Below are positions 7,822 through 16,202 of a stretch of DNA of 35,869 nucleotides, piece by piece. Source of the stretch: an uncultured Collinsella sp. (GTDB lineage Bacteria; Actinomycetota; Coriobacteriia; Coriobacteriales; Coriobacteriaceae). Position 1 is the first letter of the stretch; every line of letters begins with the position of its first letter. The notes under the pieces are model-generated. The model ran no database searches, was not told where the DNA came from, and saw only the letters and a program-made list of their open reading frames with translations. Both the position numbers and the translations under genes were made by a program. The DNA lies in NCBI GenBank assembly GCA_900544995.1, contig UQXC01000016.1, positions 1-35,869 of the forward strand, given 5' to 3'.

Positions 7822-8271
7822 GTGCTAACGATTCACTATGGCGACATGGATAACGTTATCTACAATACGTCGGTTTACTTCGATAACGTCTATTCGCCCG
7901 AATGGTTTCAAGATGCCTTTGCTCAGAGAATTATTAAATCCATTGATAAGGGCGGCGTGGTTGGACCCGGCGCAATAAACACCAAGATCCTAGGCATCAT
8001 CCCACCGGAAAGGCTATCGGGTGGAACTAAGACGCTGCTGCAGATGGTAGAGGTTGATTGTCAGATCATGCTGTGCGGCGATTCTTAGAATCCAGTAAGC
8101 GCAATTGTCGCTACAGGTTGTAGCGTTGTATATGTTCTGAGGCATGAAGTACATCTGATGGATTTTGGAAACGGCAAGTTCACGGCAACCGTTGCAAACA
8201 CGGGCGATGTCGTTCACACTATGTTCGACCTTGTCCCTATAGCCGCAAAATGCCTAAGGGAGAACTCCTGA
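7822..8271 (+). pseudogene. DUF4869-like gene, copy 2, broken by an internal 117-bp inversion
   Basis: The GTG at 7822 has the same GAAGGGA upstream as copy 1, and the first 73 codons match copy 1 closely (VLTIHYGDMDNVIYNTSVYF). At 8041 the sequence switches to the reverse complement of the expected segment. The inverted part is 8041-8157 and is bounded by CAGATG and CATCTG. After 8157 the normal sequence resumes (MDFGNGKFTATVANTGDVVH). As it stands the frame stops at 8086-8088 (TAG). Flipping 8041-8157 on paper restores a 149-codon gene without any other change, ending in CLRENS at a TGA. The inverted segment encodes MYFMPQNIYNATTCSDNCAY and WILRIAAQHDLTINLYHL on the minus strand, conserved with copy 1, so the inversion is younger than the duplication. 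Confidence 0.8.
8041..8157 (-). repeat. Precisely inverted 117-bp segment with 6-bp inverted-repeat borders
   Basis: The borders are CAGATG (8041-8046) and CATCTG (8152-8157). The segment aligns with the reverse complement of 784-900 in copy 1. Its length, 39 codons, keeps the frame in either orientation. Homology to copy 1 runs right up to both borders. Six bases is short for a site-specific invertase, so either a one-off microhomology inversion or a switch is possible. Confidence 0.8.
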
Positions 8272-8275
8272 CGCA

Positions 8276-8380
8276 CGTTTTCGGTATGACAAGAGCCGCT
8301 TGAACAAGGAGTACTTAAACCCCGCCGTTCTCACGGCTCTTGAGGAGACTTTGCCTGATCTTGGGATTGCTTCGCGCTAA
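8276..8380 (+). pseudogene. C-terminal fragment of an unidentified protein
   Basis: The frame reads RFRYDKSRLNKEYLNPAVLT and ALEETLPDLGIASR, then TAA. It has no start of its own. It would join in frame to the end of copy 1 as read there (ETPDMHFR), which suggests either a longer native DUF4869-like protein or the tail of a former neighbour. Its stop codon overlaps, on the opposite strand, the stop of the duplicated glycosyltransferase end (8377-8379). I do not recognise the family. Confidence 0.45.
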
Positions 8381-8592
8381 AGCGAGAAGTACTCGCTCTC
8401 GGCAGATAGGTTCGGCCCCGGCCACGGATCGCCCGTCAAGAAAAACTCCGGCCAGCGCTGCATGAACAGTGCCTGCTCGCGTTTCCAGCGGCGCAGTTTT
8501 TCCTCGTTGGCCTCTTCCCTGCCGCGCGAGGTGAACTCGCAGTGACACAGCTCGGCATAGGGCGTAAAGATGGTGTAGGTAGTCGCCCTAAC
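8377..8592 (-). pseudogene. Duplicated 3' end of the large glycosyltransferase gene
   Basis: Reading leftward this encodes TIFTPYAELCHCEFTSRGRE, later MQRWPEFFLTGDPW and ESEYFSL with stop. It is the same as the last 70 or so codons of the glycosyltransferase at 10396-12882, except for scattered, mostly silent changes (roughly nine in ten bases identical by eye). Similarity ends near 8592. There is no start codon context, so it is a dead fragment. With 10396-10608 it forms a direct repeat that brackets the second Abi_2 gene. Confidence 0.8.
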
Positions 8593-8985
8593 AATGTTTC
8601 AATACTCCTCCTATATTAAGGTTCCGCAAAGGCCGCCCGATGAACGACATCTAAATTGCGAGGGTCAAAAATAAGGGTATCGCTTGCAGCAAATAGCATT
8701 GGCATATAGGAGCTTTGAGCCAGTAAAGATCGACCAAGCAAACGGCAAGTACAAGGAACACATGAACGGTGGTAACCGGCGGCAAAAACACTAGTTTTAG
8801 TACATCATCAATGTCGATCTACGCAGTTCCGCAAGTACCGTTGGGGATAGAATAAATGCAGTAGCCGAAAACGTAATATCTTCCGATTGGCGCGGCATAA
8901 AAATAGAGGGCGTCCCATAAAGAGAAGCCCCCTTGCAAAACGGCCGAACCGCTTTTCGAAGTGGGAAATATTTTGCACCAGATGC
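8593..8985. other. Spacer with a possible gene fragment
   Basis: No full gene is seen. A rightward stretch at about 8676-8793 is open and protein-like (YRSFEPVKIDQANGKYKEHM) but short and without a clear start. It may be a tail left by rearrangement. Confidence 0.35.
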
Positions 8986-9999
8986 CTAGGAATCGCAAGA
9001 AGGCATATCTTCAGCGTCACACAAATACCATGCGCCGATCACTTTCGACAAAAACGAGAAGGAGGAAGTTATGACCTCCGCACCTTTATAGTAGTTGATG
9101 TTGCGATTTGCCCTAGAAATAAACTTGGAAAGCGATTGTGCTTTGTACTTAATAACGCCTTTAGACGACACCTCTTTGTGCAGATATAGCGTTGTGACAA
9201 TCTGGCGTATTCGCTCATTGCTCATCCTTGCCTTACGCTGATAAGAGCCAACCCCATCTATTTTGCTCAATGCCTTCATAACACCGTTATTTGCCCTTCG
9301 GGCATTCTCACCCGAAGCAAGACCATTAAGAATGCAACTATTGTGAGCACACGCGTTGCGGAGATCTTTTGCCGCGCGAAGCAAATAAAACCTATCGCGA
9401 AGCTCATCATCGTCAAACCGTTTGGCGCAAAACAAAATGAATGAATTAAAGGCGCCAAAGGTAATAACTTCCAGAAAGGCCCAGACAGGCATATTAAAAC
9501 CACTGTATTTTGCAAGAATGCCTGCAGAATAGGCACTCGACTCACAACGTGAAATCTCTTTTTTAACCCAGTTGGTCACATTCCCCTTGCTATCAAATGT
9601 ATCCTGCTCGCTCAAATAGTCTTGAACGATTTCGTAACCGTCCTCGGCATGCTGCTCTATCCTGTCCAGCAAGTCAACTTTGCAGAAGTGCTCGATATCA
9701 AGAGTGAGTGAAATCATCTCGTTTCGAAGCAACATATCGATAATCGAAAGGTCAACAAGCATCTTGAAATCTAAGTTGACATATTCACCCTTGCGTTTTC
9801 CATCAGAAACCTTTGGAAATCCGGTGCGGTACGAGCGCAAGCGAAAGTAATTGTTGTTCTTCGTCAGATACTCGACTGCCTCTGCCTCGCTCATATAGCG
9901 GAAACGGACACCCTTGCTCTTAAGATGGGAGACTTGTTCCCAAGGAGTAAGCCAAGGCTTTTGATCGCACATATCTTGTTGACGAATAGGACTATTCAT
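8986..9999 (-). CDS. Abi_2 (AbiD/AbiF-like) abortive infection protein, second copy
   Basis: The 337-residue product starts at ATG 9999, preceded by GGAGAGCGCA. The opening is typical of the family: KPWLTPWEQVSHLKSKGVRF, then YLTKNNNYFRLRSYRTGF. Later blocks are DLSIIDMLLRNEMISLTLDI, MPVWAFLEVITFGAFNSFI and, near residue 216, AKDLRNACAHN with the R-x4-H HEPN motif. The role is inferred from the family: RNA cleavage that aborts phage infection. It is only distantly similar to the Abi_2 protein at 5741-6712, so the pair is not a recent duplication. It lies alone between two copies of a glycosyltransferase 3' end, which points to acquisition as a cargo gene. Confidence 0.85.
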   Translation of the reverse strand: MNSPIRQQDMCDQKPWLTPWEQVSHLKSKGVRFRYMSEAEAVEYLTKNNNYFRLRSYRTGFPKVSDGKRKGEYVNLDFKMLVDLSIIDMLLRNEMISLTLDIEHFCKVDLLDRIEQHAEDGYEIVQDYLSEQDTFDSKGNVTNWVKKEISRCESSAYSAGILAKYSGFNMPVWAFLEVITFGAFNSFILFCAKRFDDDELRDRFYLLRAAKDLRNACAHNSCILNGLASGENARRANNGVMKALSKIDGVGSYQRKARMSNERIRQIVTTLYLHKEVSSKGVIKYKAQSLSKFISRANRNINYYKGAEVITSSFSFLSKVIGAWYLCDAEDMPSCDS

Positions 10000-10278
10000 T
10001 GCGCTCTCCAGCGTATTTGATGAAATAACAGATTGATTTTATCCTAACTTTAAATACCTATTAAACAGCCGGACGCTCATGCAAATACATCATGGCGCGC
10101 CGCCGTCCATCTTGCCTTGAGCTCGTTACAACATTTGCATTAGCTTCCACAGAATTAGGAGGAGTATCCTCTCGCTATCTCATTTTGAGCTGAGTAACAT
10201 CGTAAATTGACCCGACCTGAGCCACTGTCCAGCACACGGTGCAGAAACCCTCCCCCAAGAAAGAAGTTTTTATCGCAC

Positions 10279-10392
10279 TTACACCCACCAAGGCTCCTCT
10301 TCATACTTTTCCGCATAGGGAGAACGACACCTACTAGCAAACTCATAAACCAATAGATAGAGTTCATATGCGTCGCGATCTATCCACGCCAT
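10279..10392 (-). CDS. Small 37-residue ORF at the end of the glycosyltransferase operon
   Basis: The ATG at 10392 is three bases after the stop of the large glycosyltransferase gene. The product begins MAWIDRDAYELYLLVYEFAS, continues RCRSPYAEKYEEEPWW and ends in V. The composition (acidic, aromatic, few low-complexity residues) looks like a real protein, and tight spacing suggests translational coupling. There is no separate strong ribosome binding site. I know no family. The bases after it remain partly open in another frame, so this may be the front part of a longer gene broken by a frameshift. Confidence 0.4.
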   Translation of the reverse strand: MAWIDRDAYELYLLVYEFASRCRSPYAEKYEEEPWWV

Positions 10393-10395
10393 TTT

Positions 10396-12882
10396 CTAAA
10401 GCGAGAAATACTCGCTCTCAGCGGATAAGTTCGGCCCCAACCATGGATCGCCCGTCAAGAAGAACTCAGGCCAGCGCTGCATAAACAGCGCTTGCTCGCG
10501 CTTCCAGCGGCGCAGCTTTTCCTCGTTGGCCTCTTCCCTGCCGCGCGAGGTGAACTCGTAGTGATACAGCTCGGCATAGGGCGTATAGATGGTGCGGTAG
10601 CCCGCCTCCCATACGCGCAGGCAAAAGTCTGCGTCGTTAAAGCCAACGGCGAATTCCTCGTTGTAGCCGCCGACGCGCTCAAATACGTCGCGTCGCACCA
10701 TCTGGCAGGCACCCGTTACGGCGCTAAAGTTGCCCGGGCGCACAGCGCGGGCAAGATAGCCCTCGCGCTTTGCCGAGAAGTCCTGGTTGGCATGGGCAAG
10801 TGCGCCACGCACGCCAACCATAATGCCGGCATGCTGCACCAGATGATCGGCAAAGTAGAGTTTGGCGCCCACCGCGCCCGCATCGGGACGCTGCAGATAG
10901 CCCATCATCTCTTCGATAAAGTCGAGGCTTATGACCTCGGTATCGTTGTTGAGCAGCAGCAGATAGTCGCCCTTGGCATGCTCCACGCCAAAGTTAATGA
11001 TCTGGGAGTAATTGAACTCACCCGGCCAGTACACAACGCGCGCGATACCCTTACCTTCGGATGCCGCAGCCACGCGCTCTGGCAGGGTTTCGTAATACGC
11101 AAACGTCTCCGGGGCTTCGCTGTTGTTCTCCACCAAGACGATCTCGAAGTTGGCATACGTTGCCTTCTGAGCGATCGACATCACGCAGGCGTCGAGCGTC
11201 TCAACGTGGTCCTTGGTGGGAATCACAATGCTCACCAGCGGCGTAGGCTCCGGCAGTGCATAACGCATGCGATAGACAAACGGCGTCTCGGTCTCCTCGA
11301 CCGTTCCGCAGATGCCCAGCGCGTTAAAGTGGCGCTGAAGCGCAAGGCGCCCGGCTTCAATAGCATACGGCTTGCTATCGGCAGAGCCATCGGCGGTCGA
11401 TCCCGGATGCACGCGCCAGTGATACAGCACATGCGCAACGTGCTCAAAGCGCGCGCCCGCCGCAAGGCAGCGGAGCGTCAGGTCGTAGTCCTGGGCACCC
11501 GCAACATCTTCCGGAGACATGCCAATACGATCGATAAGCGTCTTCTCTACCATCAGGAAATGCGTCACGCAGTTATGGCTATAGAGCAGGTCGACGTTGA
11601 GCCGCGTCTTAAAGACCGGCTGGCCCCACTCCCCCGTTTTCTGGAACATATCCTCGTCGCAGAATAAGACCTGGGGGCGCTCGCCCTCGGCCGCCTTATT
11701 CAGCGCGGCGACATAGTGGAACAACGCATCCGGCTCCAAGATGTCGTCATGGTCCAAGAACGCGATGTAGTCTCCAGTCGCCTGCTCGATGCCTGCGTTG
11801 GTGTTGACCACAATGCCGCCGTTGCCGGGCAGCCCGATGCGACGAACGCGCTCGTCGTGAGCACCTGCCGCAAGGTCGGCAACCGCGTCCCATTCGGGCG
11901 AGGCATCCATAAGGAGCAGTTCCCAGTTGTCATAGCTCTGGGCTAGCACCGAGTCCAGCAGCTCGCGCAGGTAGACCCGATCAGTCTTGTAGCACGGCAC
12001 CACAATGCTCACGAGCGGTCTATAGGCAAAGGCCACCGAAGTGACAAACTGGCACGCCAAATCGCCCGGCTTTGCGCGATGCTGCTCAAACCAACGTCGA
12101 TAAGCTGCGTCGTCTGCACGCGCGTCCTTCATACGGTTCCAGCTGTCGTCGACCATGCCGTTGTACAGGCGACCATCCATGGCGCAAAACCCGCTCTGGA
12201 TCTGCTCTGTGGAATCGCTCACAATCGCGACAAAATCTCGTATATCCTGAGGCATCTCAACGCTCAGAAACGTTTTATTGACGCGGCATCCGTCCTGCTG
12301 CGGCACATCGACCTGCGACTCAAACACATGCACGGTGACATCGATGGCATTCATATGCGTATCGAAGATCTGGAACTCGGGTGCGCACTGGGGGTCTCCC
12401 GCCCAGGTAACCTCATAGCGCCACACCGCGCCGGCGTCTGCCGGCAAATAGCGAATGGCATCGATCTCGTAGCGACCGCAGCATTCGCCACGCTGCGCAT
12501 CGCGGATAAGCGCGCACAGCGCAGGCTTTGCTTTGTAGTTAATCTTGGATTCCAGCTTGGCCACGCGGCTATCGAGACAAATGGAGCCCAGCCTTTGGCC
12601 ATCGGATGCAAAAACAACATCCATCGACGAGCCATCCAAAAACGGAAGCACCAAGACGGCAAGCTCGCGCTCGTAATCGGCAACGGAAGGGCAAAGCGCC
12701 AGCACACGGCCATGGTCAACCGGGAGTACCAGCGACGACACACAAGAACCGCTCGTCGTCGCGCGGACAAAGGCCTGAGAACCTTCTTGCTCAATAAGCG
12801 CGGCGACATCCTGGCCGGCAAAACGAAGCAGCACAAACAGACGGCCCTGACTGCGGCAAAGTGCCAAACGCTTGATACTCAT
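10396..12882 (-). CDS. Large two-domain family-2 glycosyltransferase
   Basis: This 828-residue protein has an N-terminal region of about 285 residues without a clear match, then two GT-A (GT2) domains. The first starts at about residue 289 (PLVSIVVPCYKTDRVYLREL) and has FLDHDD at about 375-380 as its metal-binding motif. The second starts at about 548 (PLVSIVIPTKDHVETLDACV) and has LLLLNNDTEV near 654 and later VTGACQMVRRDVFERVGGYN. Tandem GT2 proteins of this type extend surface polysaccharides such as rhamnose-rich glycans, using nucleotide sugars in the cytoplasm. The sugar is not predictable. The ATG follows directly on the stop of the upstream gene (TAG-ATG), so coupling is likely. A copy of its last 70 codons lies at 8377-8592. 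Confidence 0.88.
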   Translation of the reverse strand: MSIKRLALCRSQGRLFVLLRFAGQDVAALIEQEGSQAFVRATTSGSCVSSLVLPVDHGRVLALCPSVADYERELAVLVLPFLDGSSMDVVFASDGQRLGSICLDSRVAKLESKINYKAKPALCALIRDAQRGECCGRYEIDAIRYLPADAGAVWRYEVTWAGDPQCAPEFQIFDTHMNAIDVTVHVFESQVDVPQQDGCRVNKTFLSVEMPQDIRDFVAIVSDSTEQIQSGFCAMDGRLYNGMVDDSWNRMKDARADDAAYRRWFEQHRAKPGDLACQFVTSVAFAYRPLVSIVVPCYKTDRVYLRELLDSVLAQSYDNWELLLMDASPEWDAVADLAAGAHDERVRRIGLPGNGGIVVNTNAGIEQATGDYIAFLDHDDILEPDALFHYVAALNKAAEGERPQVLFCDEDMFQKTGEWGQPVFKTRLNVDLLYSHNCVTHFLMVEKTLIDRIGMSPEDVAGAQDYDLTLRCLAAGARFEHVAHVLYHWRVHPGSTADGSADSKPYAIEAGRLALQRHFNALGICGTVEETETPFVYRMRYALPEPTPLVSIVIPTKDHVETLDACVMSIAQKATYANFEIVLVENNSEAPETFAYYETLPERVAAASEGKGIARVVYWPGEFNYSQIINFGVEHAKGDYLLLLNNDTEVISLDFIEEMMGYLQRPDAGAVGAKLYFADHLVQHAGIMVGVRGALAHANQDFSAKREGYLARAVRPGNFSAVTGACQMVRRDVFERVGGYNEEFAVGFNDADFCLRVWEAGYRTIYTPYAELYHYEFTSRGREEANEEKLRRWKREQALFMQRWPEFFLTGDPWLGPNLSAESEYFSL

Positions 12883-13950
12883 CTACACTTCTCGCTTTCC
12901 CAGGGCGTTCGCTGCCATGCGTTTGCAGGCACCCAGGCGCCCAAACCTCAAGACGTCGTAATCGAACATGAGCTTTTTGCACTCACGGGCATTGGGGGCC
13001 TTGCTGGTAAGCGCCGCACGCACCATAGCAGCAACAGAAGGAGCGCATTGTGCGAGCGCAGCATCGCTGCCCGCGGCAGAACCGGCAAGCGCCGTGGCAA
13101 CGGCAGCAAACACCTTGCCGCAGTCCGAACCCAGCAACCTGAGCGCATCGTACAGCACCAGATCGCATAGGAAGTACGCCAGGTCATCGGCATACTGGAC
13201 ATCGAGACCGTCGCGCTGCCAGTCAGCCAGCACCGCGGAGTAAATCTTCACATGCTCTAGCAGGCGCGTCTCGTCGTCATAGCGCATGGTGTCCATGAGC
13301 GAGCCCTTGCGCGCCACGCGGTAGTCATACAGCTTGTTCGAGATAAGCGCGGTCTTGTGCGAACGACCGTACACGGCAAAATCGAAGACCTGGTCCTCGC
13401 CATACTTAACGGTTTCGTCGAACACGATCCCGTTGCCCAGCAAAAACTCACGCTTGCAGGCGGTGCGCCATGCAAAGGGGCGAGACGCCTCCTTAAACAG
13501 CAGGTCAGAGCTATAGCCTTCAAACGACACATCGCGCGGGCTCAACACATAATTAAGCCACGGATACCCCGCCTCCAGCGGATACGGGTTCGCACCAAAG
13601 GTCAACACGTCGCAATCCTCGCGCTCAAAGGCATCGACGATCACGCGGCATGCATCGGGCGTAAAGCGGTCGTCGGAATCCAAAAACGCGACGACAGGCG
13701 CCGTGGACGCAGCGATGCCCGCATTACGTGCACTCGACAGGCCACCGTTCTCCTTATCGACCAGCGTAAAGCGCGCATCCTTTTCGCAATAAGCGGCCGC
13801 AATATCGCGCGAACCGTCCGGCGAGCCATCGTTGACCAGCACGCCTTCCCAATCGGTCATGTTCTGCGCAAGCAGGGAGTCCAGGCACCAGGCCAGGCAC
13901 TCCTCCACTTTATAGATGGGAACGACAACGGAAATCTTGGGGGTAGCCAT
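12883..13950 (-). CDS. Family-2 glycosyltransferase (B' type)
   Basis: I chose the ATG at 13950 over a GTG six bases upstream because AGGAG is then at a normal distance. The 355-residue protein begins MATPKISVVVPIYKVEECLA with NDGSPDGS and ARNAGI, then the metal-binding LDSDD near residue 90. After the GT-A domain, a helical part has YGEDQVFDFAVYGRSHKTAL and LYDYRV. This resembles the B protein at 15156-16196 in layout, including the GED-F-F-Y block. It is the fourth gene of the leftward glycosyltransferase operon. It presumably adds a sugar to the surface polysaccharide; donor and acceptor cannot be predicted. Confidence 0.85.
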   Translation of the reverse strand: MATPKISVVVPIYKVEECLAWCLDSLLAQNMTDWEGVLVNDGSPDGSRDIAAAYCEKDARFTLVDKENGGLSSARNAGIAASTAPVVAFLDSDDRFTPDACRVIVDAFEREDCDVLTFGANPYPLEAGYPWLNYVLSPRDVSFEGYSSDLLFKEASRPFAWRTACKREFLLGNGIVFDETVKYGEDQVFDFAVYGRSHKTALISNKLYDYRVARKGSLMDTMRYDDETRLLEHVKIYSAVLADWQRDGLDVQYADDLAYFLCDLVLYDALRLLGSDCGKVFAAVATALAGSAAGSDAALAQCAPSVAAMVRAALTSKAPNARECKKLMFDYDVLRFGRLGACKRMAANALGKREV

Positions 13951-13962
13951 AGTCACTCGCTC

Positions 13963-15081
13963 CTACTGTGCGGCCGGCACGTCATCAGGGTGCGGGTTGT
14001 CGCCGTAGGCGCGCTGATACGTCAGCACGCGCCAGACCAGCGGCAGGCCGCCAATCTTAAAGTAATGCTTAAACGTATTGATCTTGCCCGGCTTCTTAAA
14101 GTCAAAGCGCGAATCGATATAGGCACGAGGCGACTTGACCATCAGGCGCAAGTCGGTCTCGCCACGCGGATCAAACAGCGACAGGTCAAAGCGACCGGCA
14201 TCCCAATCGGCCTTGAGCTCGGACGAGGCTTTCTTCCAAAACTGCTCACGCAGCTCATCGACCAGACGCTCATCATTCCAACGGTACGTATCGACCTTCA
14301 TGCGCATTAAAATGCCCTGGAGCTGAGCCTTGAGCTCGAGGCGCTCGTCCAAAAAACGTTGCATCTCGGCATATTCATCGCACACGCAAAACACCTTGTT
14401 GGGCGAATTAATGGAGCTCTTCTCGTTATCCTGGCGATAGCACAAAATGGGGTCCGCGATAAACGCTGCACGCTCGGCGCATGCCCAAACCTTAAAGTTA
14501 AAACCCGCATCCTGATACGAGGCGCCCGGCGTGGGAAGGAACCGAATCTGATTGTCGTTGAGGAACTCGCGCCGATAGATAGCCGACCAAATGGAAGGTT
14601 TGCGGTAGAAGATGCCCGGGCGATCGACGGGGCGATACGCGGCGCCCGTCATATACTCGTCGATGATCCCAAACAGCTCACGGCGCTCGCTGGGCGTGGA
14701 CCAGTACAGATAGAAGTCGCCCTTCACCACATCGGCGTGCTCGGCGTCTGCCTTGGCAACCAGCTTTTGGAGCGAATCCTCAAACATAAAGTCGTCGGAC
14801 TCAAGAATGCCCACGTACTCACCGCGCGCCATCTCCAGACCGCGGTTCATCGAGTCGCCGTAGCCGCTGTTGGCTTTGTCGATCATCTTGACGCGCGCAT
14901 CGCGCTCCATGTACTCGCGGATGATATCCGCCGAGCTATCGGTAGAGCCATCGTTGATGCAGATGATCTCGATGGCCTTTAGTGTCTGCGCCACGGCGGA
15001 ATCGAGGCACTCGCGCAAGTAGCGCTCAACATTGCAAATGGGGACAAGCAGCGAAACTTTAGGGGTATCAGAGTTCTGCAA
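13963..15081 (-). CDS. Family-2 glycosyltransferase (A' type)
   Basis: The start is a TTG at 15081 with AGGAGG five bases upstream. The 372-residue protein has VSLLVPICNVERYLRECLDS, IICINDGSTDSS, NSGYGDSMNRGLEMARGEYV and the metal-binding ESDDF near residue 95. It is strongly similar to the A protein at 16203-17306, with long identical blocks such as GYGDSMNRGLEMARG, FLPTPGASYQD against FLPTPGASFQD, and CYRQDNE against SYRQDNE. The two probably arose by duplication. The C-terminal part is helical. It is the third gene of the operon, and a role in surface polysaccharide synthesis is inferred. Confidence 0.87.
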   Translation of the reverse strand: MQNSDTPKVSLLVPICNVERYLRECLDSAVAQTLKAIEIICINDGSTDSSADIIREYMERDARVKMIDKANSGYGDSMNRGLEMARGEYVGILESDDFMFEDSLQKLVAKADAEHADVVKGDFYLYWSTPSERRELFGIIDEYMTGAAYRPVDRPGIFYRKPSIWSAIYRREFLNDNQIRFLPTPGASYQDAGFNFKVWACAERAAFIADPILCYRQDNEKSSINSPNKVFCVCDEYAEMQRFLDERLELKAQLQGILMRMKVDTYRWNDERLVDELREQFWKKASSELKADWDAGRFDLSLFDPRGETDLRLMVKSPRAYIDSRFDFKKPGKINTFKHYFKIGGLPLVWRVLTYQRAYGDNPHPDDVPAAQ

Positions 15082-15155
15082 GAGAACCTCCTGTTGAATA
15101 GCGTGTAACAGGGTTATTTTAGCAGCCGAGTTACGGCGGGCGACAGCGCTTGGAA

Positions 15156-16196
15156 TTAGATAAAGCGCTCCAGGCAGGCTTTGAGACCGCGAGTCGAAAG
15201 ATAGAACAGCGTGGCGTCTGCCATCGAAACGCCCGAGGTCGCCGCAACGAGCTTGTGGGCAACACGGCGAACGGCGCCCTTAGCAGGCATATCCGCCCAC
15301 TCCGTTCCCAAAAACGTCGTGAGGTCCATGTTGACGCGAGCCGCCACGCGATGGAAGTCATCGGAATCCAAGCGCGCCAAATCAAACACGATAAGGTCCA
15401 AGAACCAGGTGATCAGCTCGCCGGGACACAGGTCCAAAAGACCGTAGGCCGCCCAGTCCTCCAAGACCTCCTCGAGCATCCTCATGTGGGCGTCAAGCTT
15501 TTTGGCGCGAGCCTCGTCACTGTTGAACTCGTGCGTCGCGGATTCGCTCTCCATCACGTAGTGGTAGAACTTGTCTGGCATGACGATGGTCTTGCGGGCA
15601 AGCGCATAAGCCGCAAATTGGAAGACGACGTCCTCGCCCAAAGCCAAACCGGGGGCGAAGCGAATGCCTTCGCGATTGAGCAGCTCGCGCGAAAAAGCCG
15701 CACGGCAGGCATAGGGCTGCGCATACGAATGGAACAGCAGTTGGGGATCACGGGCGCCAAAGATACCAGCTTTGGGACTCATGAGTTGCTGGACGCGTTT
15801 GGGGGCAGCATCGGCAGGTTCACAGACGCCGCCAAAAACGGCGGCCTCGGCATCTGCAGACTCCATGGCATGCAGCACGCGCTCGACCGTCTGCGCATCG
15901 ATGTAATCGTCGGCGTCCACAAAAAAGACGGTCCCGCCCACGGCGGCATCGATGCCGGCATTTCGAGCACACGAGACGCCCGCGTTTTCCTGGTCAATCA
16001 CCAGTACGCGATCGTCGGCCTGCGCAATCTGGCGCAACGCGTTCAACGAATCATCAGTCGAACCGTCGTTGACGCAGACAACCTGAATCGAACGCTCAGA
16101 CTGGGCCAACAGCGAATCGAGGCATCGCTGAATGGAGCGCGCAGAGTTGTATACGGGGACGACAATGGTAGCTTTAGGACACGAGGCCTCTCCCAT
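15156..16196 (-). CDS. Family-2 glycosyltransferase (B type)
   Basis: The ATG at 16196 is 6 bases past the stop of the upstream gene, with GGGGGTAGG as its binding site. The 346-residue protein has ATIVVPVYNSARSIQRCLDS, VNDGSTDDS, SCARNAGIDAA and VDADD as the metal-binding motif near residue 95. The later block LGEDVVFQFAAYALARKTIV matches the B' protein in layout. The C-terminus is helical and carries no membrane segment, so it is probably cytoplasmic or peripheral. It is the second gene of the operon. Confidence 0.86.
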   Translation of the reverse strand: MGEASCPKATIVVPVYNSARSIQRCLDSLLAQSERSIQVVCVNDGSTDDSLNALRQIAQADDRVLVIDQENAGVSCARNAGIDAAVGGTVFFVDADDYIDAQTVERVLHAMESADAEAAVFGGVCEPADAAPKRVQQLMSPKAGIFGARDPQLLFHSYAQPYACRAAFSRELLNREGIRFAPGLALGEDVVFQFAAYALARKTIVMPDKFYHYVMESESATHEFNSDEARAKKLDAHMRMLEEVLEDWAAYGLLDLCPGELITWFLDLIVFDLARLDSDDFHRVAARVNMDLTTFLGTEWADMPAKGAVRRVAHKLVAATSGVSMADATLFYLSTRGLKACLERFI

Positions 16197-16202
16197 GCCG
16201 AC

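Noticed and set aside
8377..8592. Site-specific integration core (attL/attR) in the glycosyltransferase 3' end
   Set aside because: The two copies differ at too many positions for a recent att duplication, and no integrase gene lies between them.
10155..10367. Leftward 70-codon frame downstream of the glycosyltransferase operon
   Set aside because: It overlaps the better-supported 37-codon ORF in another frame, and its second half is unlike a folded protein.
10492..11667. Long rightward open frames opposite the glycosyltransferase operon (also 12079-13170, 13357-14310 and 15150-16724)
   Set aside because: These are antisense shadows of GC-rich genes. They have no start signals and no recognisable protein features, while the opposite strand has clear GT2 motifs.
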